Source: Deltaproteobacteria bacterium (GTDB lineage Bacteria; Myxococcota_A; Polyangia; Haliangiales; Haliangiaceae). From it: 63,819 nucleotides of DNA. Of this stretch, positions 24,013 to 32,260 are shown in pieces. Position 1 is the stretch's first letter; each line of letters begins with the position of its first letter. The notes beneath the pieces were generated by a model. It was not told the DNA's origin and did no database searches. It saw nothing but the letters and a program-made list of their open reading frames with translations. The DNA lies in NCBI GenBank assembly GCA_021413675.1, contig JAIOQA010000231.1:1-63819 (forward strand), written 5' to 3'. A program made the translations under genes and the position numbers.

Positions 24013-25023
24013 ATGACTGGATCCACCTTTGCAGAAGTCACGATCGCCGTGCTGGCTGTCCGTGATCATCGGCTCGACGCGCTGCTTCACCGCGGCCGGC
24101 ACGCCGACGTCTGGGCGGCCACCCGCCTCGGGCCGGGCGGGTTCGAGACCCCGGTCGCCCTCAAGATCTTGAACGCGACCGCCGCGGCGACCCCGGCGCA
24201 GGTCCGCGCGTTCCTGGCCGAGGCCAGCACCGCCGCCGCGGTCTCGGATCGCAACGTGGTCCAGGTCCGCGAGCTCATCTGCGAGCACGGCAGCTACGCG
24301 TTCTCGATGGAGCGCGTGCGCGGCTGGCCGCTGCGCGCGCTGCTCGCGTCGACCAGCGCGCGCCACCGGGTGCCGATCGCGATCGCGATCGCGCTGGTGC
24401 GCGACGCGGCGCGCGGGCTCCAGGCGGTCCACGAGGCCGGGCTGGTCCATCGCCACGTCACCCCCGACAACCTGATGATCGGCCGCAGCGGTGAGGTCAT
24501 CGTGATCGACTTCGGCGGCGCGATCCCGCGTGGCGCGATCCCGCCGGCCGAGCTGCTCGATCCGATCTACGCCTCGCCGCTCCTGCGCACGCACCGCCCG
24601 GTCGACGGCCGCATCGACACGTACAGCCTCGGCGCCCTGCTCGATGCGCTGATCCCGCGGAGCCCCGAGGTGCCGCTCGCGCTGCGATCGATCATCGCGC
24701 GCGCGATCGATCCCGAGCGGACCTTCGTCGAGCCGCAGGCGCTCGAGGTCGCGCTCGATCTGGTCTCGATCCGCGAAGGCTGGCTGGTCCCGCCCGCGTA
24801 CGTCGCGGCCTACGCCAGCGATCTGGCGCGCCGCGACGACCTCGAGGGCGGCGAGGTCGTGATGCTCGACGCCTCGATGATGCGCGGCCCCGGGCGGCGC
24901 GAGCTCCGCTTGCTCGACGCGATCGAACAGACCCCGACACACGCGCCCGCCCGCACCCGGACGGTCACGACCGAGTCGGAGTCGTGGGACGAGCTGCCGA
25001 CCACCGCGAGCGCGCGCCGCTGA
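24013..25023 (+). CDS. Serine/threonine kinase-like protein, predicted pseudokinase
   Basis: Protein of 336 aa with an eukaryote-like kinase fold: VALK (Lys51), alpha-C Glu70, IDFGG (Asp166), PDN (Asn153). The catalytic loop reads H-R-H-V-T-P-D-N at 146-153: the HRD aspartate is His148 and the usual Lys is Thr, so phosphotransfer is probably lost or very weak. The glycine loop (LLHRGRHADVWAA) is also poor. No membrane segment is visible; the C-terminal 80 residues are unrecognised. ATG at 24013 is chosen; an upstream in-frame ATG at 23914 would overlap the divergent regulatory region. Likely a scaffold or regulator. Confidence 0.8.
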   Translation: MTGSTFAEVTIAVLAVRDHRLDALLHRGRHADVWAATRLGPGGFETPVALKILNATAAATPAQVRAFLAEASTAAAVSDRNVVQVRELICEHGSYAFSMERVRGWPLRALLASTSARHRVPIAIAIALVRDAARGLQAVHEAGLVHRHVTPDNLMIGRSGEVIVIDFGGAIPRGAIPPAELLDPIYASPLLRTHRPVDGRIDTYSLGALLDALIPRSPEVPLALRSIIARAIDPERTFVEPQALEVALDLVSIREGWLVPPAYVAAYASDLARRDDLEGGEVVMLDASMMRGPGRRELRLLDAIEQTPTHAPARTRTVTTESESWDELPTTASARR

Positions 25024-25054
25024 TCGCGCAAGCGAGTTCTCCGGCCCCGTGGCG

Positions 25055-25738
25055 TCAGCGCGCGAGCGACTTGCAGAGCGGGCAGGACACGATCGCGTGC
25101 GCGACATCGCGGCGGTGCAGGTCGAGGATCGCGCGCGAGATCTCCGCGAGCTCGCGGCGCACGGCGCGGCGCTCGCCCTTCACGCGCGCGATCTTCATCG
25201 AGTCGTAGGCGGTGGTCTGGTGGCGCATCCACGCGATGACCGCGGCCTCGGCGCGGCGATCGACGGAGATCCGCTTGGTGCGCGCGACCGTGCCGCTGCC
25301 CACCGGCGTGGCGTGCGCGGTGACCGCGGTGGCGAGCGCGCGGCCCAGCGCCTCGTAGCTCGGCGCGAACCGCAGGAACGCGCGGACCTCGGCCTCGAAC
25401 TCGCGGACGTAGTCGCCCTGCGCGACCTCGCGTCGCTTCGCGTCGCTGGCCAGCCGCTTCGCATAGGCGGGCGTCGCGCGCTCGGCGGCGAGCGCCGCGC
25501 GCGCGGCCTCGATGTGGCTGCGCTCGGCCCACACGCCGCGCGAGAAGGTCTTGTTGCCCTTCTTCTCGACGACGGTCCAGGTCGGGCCGGCGGCCTTCAC
25601 GCGGCGCGTGAGCCCGGCGTCGCCCGGCGGCAAGAGCGCCCAGGTCGCCGGCGGCGCGAGCACGCGGCCATCGGCGGCGCGCACGCGGCTCGCATCGGCG
25701 GTGGGGGAGACGGTCAGGGATTCGGTCGGCGCGTCCAT
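25055..25738 (-). CDS. DUF2293-like protein
   Basis: Protein of 227 aa. The segment AVIAWMRHQTTAYDSMKI then ERRAVRRELAEISRAILD (about residues 165-205) resembles the DUF2293 helix pair, which has an R-H-x-x-T-x-Y-D core. It ends with VSCPLCKSLAR, a single CxxC that could bind metal in a dimer. The N-terminal half is a KNKTFSRGVW-containing beta region. ATG at 25738 is used because the frame upstream is antisense to the GST gene. Function unknown. Confidence 0.65.
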   Translation of the reverse strand: MDAPTESLTVSPTADASRVRAADGRVLAPPATWALLPPGDAGLTRRVKAAGPTWTVVEKKGNKTFSRGVWAERSHIEAARAALAAERATPAYAKRLASDAKRREVAQGDYVREFEAEVRAFLRFAPSYEALGRALATAVTAHATPVGSGTVARTKRISVDRRAEAAVIAWMRHQTTAYDSMKIARVKGERRAVRRELAEISRAILDLHRRDVAHAIVSCPLCKSLAR

Positions 25739-25810
25739 TCCGCGTCGACGTTTACCATCATCGCCGCCAGGCCCGGGCCAGGGGCCTACACTCGCGGCAC
25801 GAGGGATCTC

Positions 25811-26545
25811 ATGACCGATCACTACGAGCTTTACTACTGGCCGTCGATCCAGGGCCGCGGCGAGTTCATCCGCCTCGCCTTCGAGGACGCCGGCGTCGCC
25901 TACGTCGATGTCGCGCGCCAGCCGGTCGCCGACGGCGGCGGCATCCCGGCGATCCAGCGCGCGCTGCGCGGCGAGCTGGGCGGACTGCCGCCGTTCGCGC
26001 CGCCGATCGTGCGCGGCGGCGGCGTGGTCGTGTCCCAGACCGCGGCGATCCTCCAGTGGCTCGCGCCGCGCATCGGCCTGGCGCCGCACACCGAGGAGGA
26101 TCGCCTCGCGGCGCACCAGCTCCAGCTGTCGATCGCCGATGTCGTGAGCGAGGCCCACGACGTCCACCACCCGATCTCGACCAGCCTCTACTACAAGGAC
26201 CAGCGCACCGAGGCCACGCGCGCCGCCGGCTACTTCATCGACGACCGGATCCCGAAGTGGCTGGGCTACTTCGAGCGCGTCCTCGTGGCGAGCCCCGGCG
26301 AGCAGCTGGTCGGCGACACGCTGTCCTACGTCGATCTGTCGCTGTTCCAGCTGGTCGAGGGGCTGACCTACGCGTTCCCGCGCGCGATGGCGCGGCTCGC
26401 GCCGTCGATCCCGTGCGTGCTCGCGCTGCGCGATCGCGTCCACGCGCGCCCGCGGATCGCGGCGTACCTCGCGTCGCCGCGGCGGCTCGCGTTCAACGAG
26501 GACGGCATCTTTCGCCACTACGACGAGCTCGACCTCCAGGCGTGA
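25811..26545 (+). CDS. Glutathione S-transferase family protein
   Basis: Cytosolic GST of 244 aa. N-terminal thioredoxin-like domain: YELYYWPSIQGRGEFIRLAF, with Tyr in the position used by alpha/mu/pi/sigma-type GSTs, cis-Pro region FAPPIV and VVSQTAAILQWLA for glutathione binding. The C-terminal all-helical domain contains GDTLSYVDLSLFQLVEGL (N-capping box). It conjugates glutathione to electrophiles; the substrate is unknown. ATG at 25811 follows a GAGGGA ribosome binding site. The next gene, a thiol methyltransferase, starts 32 bp downstream, so the two may be a detoxification pair. Confidence 0.9.
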   Translation: MTDHYELYYWPSIQGRGEFIRLAFEDAGVAYVDVARQPVADGGGIPAIQRALRGELGGLPPFAPPIVRGGGVVVSQTAAILQWLAPRIGLAPHTEEDRLAAHQLQLSIADVVSEAHDVHHPISTSLYYKDQRTEATRAAGYFIDDRIPKWLGYFERVLVASPGEQLVGDTLSYVDLSLFQLVEGLTYAFPRAMARLAPSIPCVLALRDRVHARPRIAAYLASPRRLAFNEDGIFRHYDELDLQA

Positions 26546-26577
26546 CCTGACGGGTGCAGTGCTACCCTGTCGCTCCT

Positions 26578-27228
26578 ATGGAACACAGCTTCTGGGAAGC
26601 GCGCTGGGCGCAGGGCCAGACCGCCTTTCACGAGGGCGCGCCCAACCGCTTTCTCCTGCGCCACGGCGAGCTGCTCGGCTCGGCCGGCCGCGTCCTCGTG
26701 CCCCTCTGCGGCAAGTCGGTCGATCTCGACGCGCTCGCCGAGCAGGGCCTCGAGGTCACCGGCTGCGAGCTGGTCGAGCAGGCGGTGCGCGAGTACTTCG
26801 CCGAGCGCCACGCGGAGCCGATCGAGCGCGCCGTGGGCGCGCTGCGCGCCTTCACCGCCGACGCGGTCCCGCACGTCCGCGTGCTCTGCGGCGACGTGTT
26901 CGCGCTCGACGACGCACACGGCCGCTTCGATGCGCTCTTCGATCGCGCCGCGGTGGTCGCGCTGCCGCTCGAGATGCGCGAGCGCTACGTCCCGCACATC
27001 GCGAGCCGGCTCGAGCCCGGCGCCCGCGGTCTGCTCGTGACCTTCGAGCACGACACCGGCTCGGGGCCGCCGTTCTCGGTCGAGCGCGACGAGGTGCTGC
27101 GCCTCTACACGCCGCACTACCTCGTCGAGGAGCTCGCGCGCGAGCACGCCCTCGCCGACAACCCGCGGATCGTCGAGCGCGGCGCGACCCGCGTCTTCGA
27201 GTGCGCGTACGCGCTGACCCGGCGCTGA
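26578..27228 (+). CDS. tpm: Thiopurine S-methyltransferase
   Basis: SAM-dependent methyltransferase of 216 aa. The TPMT signature is clear: FWEARWAQGQTAFHE at the start, RVLVPLCGKSVDLDALAEQG as the SAM-binding glycine loop, VTGCELVEQAV, FDALFDRAAVVALP and SVERDEVLRLY. Bacterial TPMTs methylate thiopurines and also selenium or tellurium compounds. ATG at 26578 begins the conserved N-terminus; the frame upstream to 26554 has nothing conserved. It lies just after the GST gene. Confidence 0.92.
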   Translation: MEHSFWEARWAQGQTAFHEGAPNRFLLRHGELLGSAGRVLVPLCGKSVDLDALAEQGLEVTGCELVEQAVREYFAERHAEPIERAVGALRAFTADAVPHVRVLCGDVFALDDAHGRFDALFDRAAVVALPLEMRERYVPHIASRLEPGARGLLVTFEHDTGSGPPFSVERDEVLRLYTPHYLVEELAREHALADNPRIVERGATRVFECAYALTRR

Positions 27229-27354
27229 TCAGCTGCGACCGCCATCGCGGGCGCAAACTCGCCACACTGTGGCGGGCGCGCTCGCCGGAGCGCGTGCTGG
27301 CAGGCGACCGTCCTAGCCACGCGGCTCGGCGCGAGGATTGCTTCCCCTTCCAGC

Positions 27355-27870
27355 GTGGACTCCTGGACGAATTCGAAGTGGGCGGACAACCGCGGCACGC
27401 GCTCTCCCTCGGCGCCGCTCGCGGCCTCGCCGGACGACGCCGTCGACGTCCCTGGCGCGATCGCGCCCGATGTCCGCCGCGCGCGGGCGGTCGCGAAGCT
27501 GTTCGATGACACGTTCCTCGATCCGCTCCTCGGGTTCGTGCTGCCCGGCGTGGGCGATCTCGTCGGATCGCTGGTCGGGTTGTGGATCGTGTCGATCGCG
27601 GTGCGGCGCAGGCTGCCGGCGATCGTCATCGCGCGCATGTTGCTCAACCTGTCGATCGACGCGGTCGTGGGCGTGGTCCCGATCATCGGCGACGCCGCCG
27701 ATGTCGCGTTCCGCGCGAACCGGCGCAACGTCGCGCTGCTCGAGGCGCGCATCGAGCGCCAGTCCTCGTGGCGCGACTGGCTCGTCGTGGCCGGCGCGTT
27801 CGCGCTGTTCGCCGCCACGTGCGTGCTGACGATCTGGACCGTGGTGCGACTGCTCGACTGGGTGTTCTAG
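27355..27870 (+). CDS. DUF4112 membrane protein
   Basis: Protein of 171 aa with the DUF4112 pattern: DPLLGFVLPGVGDLVGSL near residues 56-73, a helix, NLSIDAVVGVVPIIGDAADV near 99-118, FRANRRNVALLEARI, then one C-terminal membrane segment. The paired PGVGD/PIIGD turns suggest membrane-embedded hairpins. Function unknown. The start is GTG at 27355 with no clear ribosome binding site; a shorter start is possible. The last gene before the regulatory region of the TonB/PstS-like operon. Confidence 0.8.
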   Translation: MDSWTNSKWADNRGTRSPSAPLAASPDDAVDVPGAIAPDVRRARAVAKLFDDTFLDPLLGFVLPGVGDLVGSLVGLWIVSIAVRRRLPAIVIARMLLNLSIDAVVGVVPIIGDAADVAFRANRRNVALLEARIERQSSWRDWLVVAGAFALFAATCVLTIWTVVRLLDWVF

Positions 27871-27988
27871 AGCGCCGCAGGCCCGACCGGGCCGCCGTCG
27901 CCCATGGACGTGGAGGTGGGAGTGGAGTCGCGTTCGCGCGACTTCGATCGCACGCGCGTCCATGGCCGTCACGTCATCGCGACGCGAT

Positions 27989-28000
27989 CGTCACGTGACG
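27989..28000. promoter_or_regulatory. Perfect 12-bp palindrome upstream of the uptake operon
   Basis: CGTCACGTGACG is its own reverse complement and lies 127 bp before the PstS-like start codon. GTCA words occur at 27968 and 27990, 22 bp (two helical turns) apart. A candidate operator; no regulator can be named. Confidence 0.4.
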
Positions 28001-28036
28001 GAACTTCGCGCGGCTGCGATGGCGATCCATCTCTTC

Positions 28037-28054
28037 CGTCACCGAGAAGTCACC
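28037..28054 (+). promoter_or_regulatory. PHO-box-like direct repeat
   Basis: Two 7-bp units, CGTCACC and AGTCACC, separated by 4 bp (11-bp period), matching the architecture of the enterobacterial PHO box (CTGTCAT-N4-CTGTCAT) and its GTCA core. It lies 73 bp upstream of a PstS-like gene in an operon with a phosphate-type porin. The -10 element below it is not obvious. Confidence 0.5.
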
Positions 28055-28126
28055 GTCCGCGCGCGAGTTCGTCTCCGCCCCCGAGCATCTTGTGGGCCCT
28101 TACCGAACAGCGGAACGGAGGTACGA

Positions 28127-29380
28127 ATGCACTCGATCAAGTCTCTCGTCGTCGGCGGTGCGCTCGCCGCGGCTACGCTCGCTGCGCGCCCCGCGCTCGC
28201 CGCGAACCCGCCCTGCTCGGGCGTCGCGACCAACGTCATCTACACCGGTGGCTCCACCGCCTTCGGCCCGGTGATCAAGGCGATCGACCAGTCGCTGGTC
28301 GCCTCGTCGAGCGACACCGTCGTCGTCTTCGCCAACTCCTCGGGCCAGACCGGCTCGTGCACTGGCTCCAACTTCATCCTCGCCGATGTCACGCCGACCG
28401 GCGCGTGCGCCTCGGGCGCGTGCCCGACGGGCACGGGGCAGTGGTACGACGCCGCCGGCGTCGTCCAGACCTGTGACCTGCCGGCCGACGCGCACCTCGA
28501 CGTCGTGTTCTCGGACGTCTTCCTGTCGAGCTGCCCGGGCGCGCCCGCGACCCAGCCCGCCGAGATCAAGGACACGCAGGGCCCCATCCAGGCGATGCTC
28601 TTCGTGATCCCGAAGCTCCTGCCGGCGCCGCAGCAGGCGATCACCGCCGAGGAGGCCTACTTCGTGTTCGGCTTCGGCGGCGTCAACGGCATGGCCTCGC
28701 CGTGGCTCGACAACACCACGGGCTTCACCCACCAGTACATCCGCAACAAGGGCTCGGGCACGCAGCAGATGATCGGCCGCGGCATCGGCCTGCCCGGCGC
28801 GTACATCAACACCGACAAGATGAAGGGTACGGACGCCGGCGGCTCCGGCGGGGTCATCACCGGCGTCGGCGCCTCGACCGACCCGACCACCATCGGCATC
28901 CTGTCGATGGACCAGTACGACGCCCACCGCGACACGCTGCGCGCGCTCGCGTTCAAGTCGTTCAAGCAGTGGTTCGCGTACTACCCGGACTCGACGCCGT
29001 CGAGCTTCGACAAGGCCAACGTCCGCGACGGCCACTACAACATCTGGGGCCCGATCCACTTCTTCACGCGCATGAACGGCACCGCCACGGTTCGCCCGAA
29101 CGCGCAGAAGTTCCTCGACATCCTCAACGGCGTCACCCCGAACACGCCGTCGATCCTCGACGTCCAGATCGGCGCGCGCGTCATCCCGCAGTGCGCGATG
29201 AAGGTGAAGCGCGACATCGAGCTCGGTCCGGTCAGCAAGTACACCGACGCCGCGCCGTGCGGTTGTTACTTCGAGCAGAAGGCCGCGGGCACGACCTCGT
29301 GCACCGCCTGCACCGGCGCCGACGGCACCGCGTGCTCCGGCGGCGGCGTCTGCCGCCACAAGTTCTGCGAAGCCAACTGA
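28127..29380 (+). CDS. PstS-like periplasmic substrate-binding protein with Cys-rich tail
   Basis: Exported protein of 417 aa: signal peptide with cleavage near ARPALA-ANPP. ATG at 28127 has a strong GGAGG at 28117. The N-terminal YTGGSTAFGPVIKAI and the later ANSSGQTGS resemble the anion-binding loops of PstS phosphate-binding proteins; NKGSGTQQMIGRGIGLP fits the S-G-T-x-x-x-x hinge loop. The C-terminal 45 residues are Cys-rich (CGCYFE..SCTACTG..CSGGGVCRHKFCE), not usual in PstS, suggesting surface or outer-membrane exposure. First gene of a nine-gene operon with a porin and TonB components and no Pst permease; probably hands substrate between envelope compartments. Ligand identity is inferred. 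Confidence 0.8.
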   Translation: MHSIKSLVVGGALAAATLAARPALAANPPCSGVATNVIYTGGSTAFGPVIKAIDQSLVASSSDTVVVFANSSGQTGSCTGSNFILADVTPTGACASGACPTGTGQWYDAAGVVQTCDLPADAHLDVVFSDVFLSSCPGAPATQPAEIKDTQGPIQAMLFVIPKLLPAPQQAITAEEAYFVFGFGGVNGMASPWLDNTTGFTHQYIRNKGSGTQQMIGRGIGLPGAYINTDKMKGTDAGGSGGVITGVGASTDPTTIGILSMDQYDAHRDTLRALAFKSFKQWFAYYPDSTPSSFDKANVRDGHYNIWGPIHFFTRMNGTATVRPNAQKFLDILNGVTPNTPSILDVQIGARVIPQCAMKVKRDIELGPVSKYTDAAPCGCYFEQKAAGTTSCTACTGADGTACSGGGVCRHKFCEAN

Positions 29381-29415
29381 CCCCCCCCGCGCCCCCTCTC
29401 GAAAAGGAACGAGCC

Positions 29416-29694
29416 ATGAATTTCCGACTCGCTCTCGGCGCGGTCCTCGCGCTCTCCCTCGCCCCGATCGCCGCCTGCGGCAGCGACAGCAAGACCACCT
29501 ACGACGCGCGCGTGATCACCGATCCGCCCGACGCCCAGGTCGACGCGATGGTCGCCCCGGCCGACGCGAACTGCATCACCGATCCGCAGACCAGCGACGA
29601 GCTGCTCAACGCCTGCACCGACTCGCAGAAGGTCGCGAAGAACCCGACGCTGCCGCTCCTGAACTCGGACGGCACGCTGCCTCCGCTGCCCTGA
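29416..29694 (+). CDS. Small lipoprotein of the uptake operon
   Basis: Lipoprotein of 92 aa with ribosome binding site AAAAGGAAC, signal peptide and lipobox IAAC. The mature chain is mostly an acidic Asp/Ala/Pro linker followed by a short segment with two cysteines (ANCITDPQTSDELLNACTD). It begins 35 bp after the PstS-like gene. No family recognised; may be an envelope partner of the binding protein. Confidence 0.8.
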   Translation: MNFRLALGAVLALSLAPIAACGSDSKTTYDARVITDPPDAQVDAMVAPADANCITDPQTSDELLNACTDSQKVAKNPTLPLLNSDGTLPPLP

Positions 29695-29742
29695 TTCGCT
29701 GACTCCGACGGCCGTCACGCACTCCGCCTCGCGCCCCCCACC

Positions 29743-31335
29743 ATGATGTCGACATCCACTCCAAGGCCTCGGTTTGCCCTGCGAATCGTGGCGAGTTCGT
29801 CTCCGCTTCGCCTCATCCTCGTCGCCGCCGGCCTCGCGCTGACGGCAACGGCGGTGAGCGCGCAGCCTGCTCGCCGCGGCGCGACGCCGCCGCCCCCGCC
29901 CGTCCCGGACCCGGCGATCGCCGAGCTGAAGACGCGGCTCGACGCCGAGGAGGCCGCGCGCAAGGCGGCCGAGGAGCGACTCGCGGCGGCGGAGCAGAAC
30001 CTGGCGGCGCAGGCCGCCGCTGCCAAGACCGCCGCGGATGCCGTGGCGGCCCAGCAGGCCAAGCTCGACGCGCTGTCCACGCAGCTCGCGGCCGAGGCCA
30101 CCGCGCGGACCGCGGCGATCACCGCCGCGTCCGATGCCATCACCCGCACGGCGCCGCCGAGCATCGGCGCGCGCTGGGGCGGGGTTTCGCTTTCGGGCTT
30201 CGCCCAGATCGATCTGGCGATCCGCCAGTCGTCGAGCGACCAGCTGGTCGACGCGACCAGCGAGCCCCTCAACCAGGATCGCTTCAACCTGCGCCGCGCG
30301 CGCCTCAAGGTGAACGCCGACTACGGGCGCGTCCTCGGCGCGCTCGAGCTCGACGCCAACACCAACAACGGCAGCCAGGCCCGCGTCGTCGGCGCCGAGG
30401 CCTCGTACTCGTTCGCGAAGCGCGAGCGCGGCGCGACCTCGCCGGCGATCGCGACCATCGGTTCGTTCAAGATCCCGTTCGGCCAGGAGGTCCTCGAGTC
30501 CGATGCCGACCGGCTGTTCCTCGAGCGCTCGACCGTCGCGCGCGCGCTGTTCCCGGGCGAGTTCGACCTGGGCGCTCGCGTCGCCGGCAGCTGGCGCTCG
30601 TTCTCGTACTCGCTCGCCGCGCAGAACGGCGAGCCGATCGGCGAGAAGGGCTTCCCGCTGCGCGACCCCAACGCGGCCAAGGACTACACCGGCCACGTCG
30701 GCATCGACACGACCTTCGGCAAGCTCCGCATCGTCGCGGGGCTCTCGGCGCTGACCGGCACCGGCTTCCACAAGGGCAGCCCGGCGACCAAGGATCAGCT
30801 GGTCTGGCGCGACACCAACGAGAACGGCGTCGTCGAGCTCAGCGAGATCCAGAACATCCCGGGCCACGCCGCCACCGCCGCGACCAACTTCGATCGGTTC
30901 GCGGTCGGCGGTGATCTCCGCCTGGTCCTGCCGATCGCCAAGGTCGGCAAGCTCGAGCTGCGCGGCGAGATCACCACCGGCAACAACCTCGACCGCGCGA
31001 TCGTGCCGGCCGATCCGGTCAGCTCGGGCCGCGATCTGCGCGAGCTCGGCTACTACGTCCAGCTGCTGCAGGAGCTGCCGCACGGCTTCATCCTGGGCGC
31101 GCGCTTCGACCACTACGATCCCGACGCCGACGCGACCGATCGCCAGTCGGGTGAGGTCGTGCCGAGCGTCGCGACGTTCTCGAGCCTCGCGCTCGCCGCC
31201 GCCGCGCGCATCCAGAACGGCCGGCTGATCGTCGAGTACGACGTCAACCGCAACCACCAGGGCCGCGACGCCGCGGGCGTGCCGACCAACCTCAAGGACA
31301 ACGCGTTCCTGGTCCGCGCCGAGGTGAAGTTCTGA
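29743..31335 (+). CDS. Phosphate-selective porin O/P-like outer-membrane protein with coiled coil
   Basis: Protein of 530 aa. Signal peptide ends near VSAQP; a Pro-rich linker and an Ala/Glu/Lys coiled coil (about residues 58-130, AELKTRLDAEEAARKAAEER) come before a beta-barrel that starts at SLSGFAQIDLAIRQ and ends in Phe (VRAEVKF). Blocks such as DRFNLRRARLKVNADYG and GSFKIPFGQEVLESDADR are typical of the OprO/OprP family, which forms anion (phosphate or polyphosphate) channels. The coiled coil may anchor it to peptidoglycan or trimerise it. Its TGA overlaps the next ATG by one base, so translation is coupled. Confidence 0.88.
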   Translation: MMSTSTPRPRFALRIVASSSPLRLILVAAGLALTATAVSAQPARRGATPPPPPVPDPAIAELKTRLDAEEAARKAAEERLAAAEQNLAAQAAAAKTAADAVAAQQAKLDALSTQLAAEATARTAAITAASDAITRTAPPSIGARWGGVSLSGFAQIDLAIRQSSSDQLVDATSEPLNQDRFNLRRARLKVNADYGRVLGALELDANTNNGSQARVVGAEASYSFAKRERGATSPAIATIGSFKIPFGQEVLESDADRLFLERSTVARALFPGEFDLGARVAGSWRSFSYSLAAQNGEPIGEKGFPLRDPNAAKDYTGHVGIDTTFGKLRIVAGLSALTGTGFHKGSPATKDQLVWRDTNENGVVELSEIQNIPGHAATAATNFDRFAVGGDLRLVLPIAKVGKLELRGEITTGNNLDRAIVPADPVSSGRDLRELGYYVQLLQELPHGFILGARFDHYDPDADATDRQSGEVVPSVATFSSLALAAAARIQNGRLIVEYDVNRNHQGRDAAGVPTNLKDNAFLVRAEVKF

Positions 31336-32228
31336 TGCGCGCCGCCGGCTTCCTCACCGTCGGCGCGCTCGCGCTCGTCGGCGCGTGCGACGTGGGCGTC
31401 GAGCTCACCACCGGCAGCGACGCCGAGATGCGCGTCGCCGGTGCCCAGTACTACCCGGGCGAGCCGCCCGTCGGCGACGCGGCCGCGACCAAGGTCACGA
31501 CCGTCACCAGCCCGAACAACACGATCCGCCCGGGGCAGATCGCCAAGCGCCTCGGCGGCACCGCCGAGTCGACGGCGCGGTCGATCGCGTTCTACCTCGA
31601 GGGCGACAGCGGCTACTGGGTCGTGCCGGTCGGGCTCACCGACTCGTCGAACCCGCCGGATCTCGACTTCGACGCGCGCGTCGACTTCGCGCGCACGCTC
31701 GCCGCGGGTCCGCGCGACATCCGGGTCCAGGCGATCAACGCCGCCGGCGACTTCGGCGTCACCAACACCGCGACCCTCACGGTCGCGCCGGTCGTGCCGC
31801 CCGCGAGCACGCTCGCCATCCAGCTCGTCTGGGATCTCGACGCCGACGTCGATCTCCACGTGACCGAGCCCGACGGCATCACGATCTGGTCGGGCAACAT
31901 CAACTCGTACGTGCCGCCGGGCACCGGCGAGCCGCCCACCGATCCGACCACCGGCGGCATCCTCGACTTCGACTCCAACGCGAGCTGTCTGATCGACGGC
32001 CGCAAGGAAGAGAACGTCTACTGGACCGTCGCGCCGCCGGCGGGCCACTACGTCGTCAAGGTCGACACCTACGCGCTGTGCGGCCAGGCCGCGGCGCGCT
32101 GGCACCTCGTCGCCACGCTCGGCGGTCAGGTGCTGGCCCAGGCCGACGGCACGTCCGTCGACACCGATACCCGCTTCGCCAAGGCCGCCACTGCTGGCGT
32201 GCTCGCGCTCGAATTCGACGTGCCGTAG
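31335..32228 (+). CDS. YfaP/DUF2135-like lipoprotein
   Basis: Lipoprotein of 297 aa, lipobox VGAC near residues 15-18. The N-terminal half is beta-sandwich-like (IAFYLEGDSGYWVVPVGL). The C-terminal part shows the YfaP/DUF2135 pattern: LVWDLDADVDLHVTEPDG, then GGILDFDSN, EENVYW and GHYVVKVDTY; the Asp-rich DxDxDLH may bind calcium. Start overlaps the porin stop by one base. Probable surface or periplasmic partner of the porin/receptor. Confidence 0.8.
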   Translation: MRAAGFLTVGALALVGACDVGVELTTGSDAEMRVAGAQYYPGEPPVGDAAATKVTTVTSPNNTIRPGQIAKRLGGTAESTARSIAFYLEGDSGYWVVPVGLTDSSNPPDLDFDARVDFARTLAAGPRDIRVQAINAAGDFGVTNTATLTVAPVVPPASTLAIQLVWDLDADVDLHVTEPDGITIWSGNINSYVPPGTGEPPTDPTTGGILDFDSNASCLIDGRKEENVYWTVAPPAGHYVVKVDTYALCGQAAARWHLVATLGGQVLAQADGTSVDTDTRFAKAATAGVLALEFDVP

Positions 32229-32260
32229 TCCCGCGAACCCGTCTGCAAAAGGAGCCCCCC

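Noticed and set aside
27880..27893. GGCCC-N4-GGGCC hairpin after the DUF4112 gene as a terminator
   Set aside because: Only a 5-bp stem and no T-tract; too weak in DNA this GC-rich.
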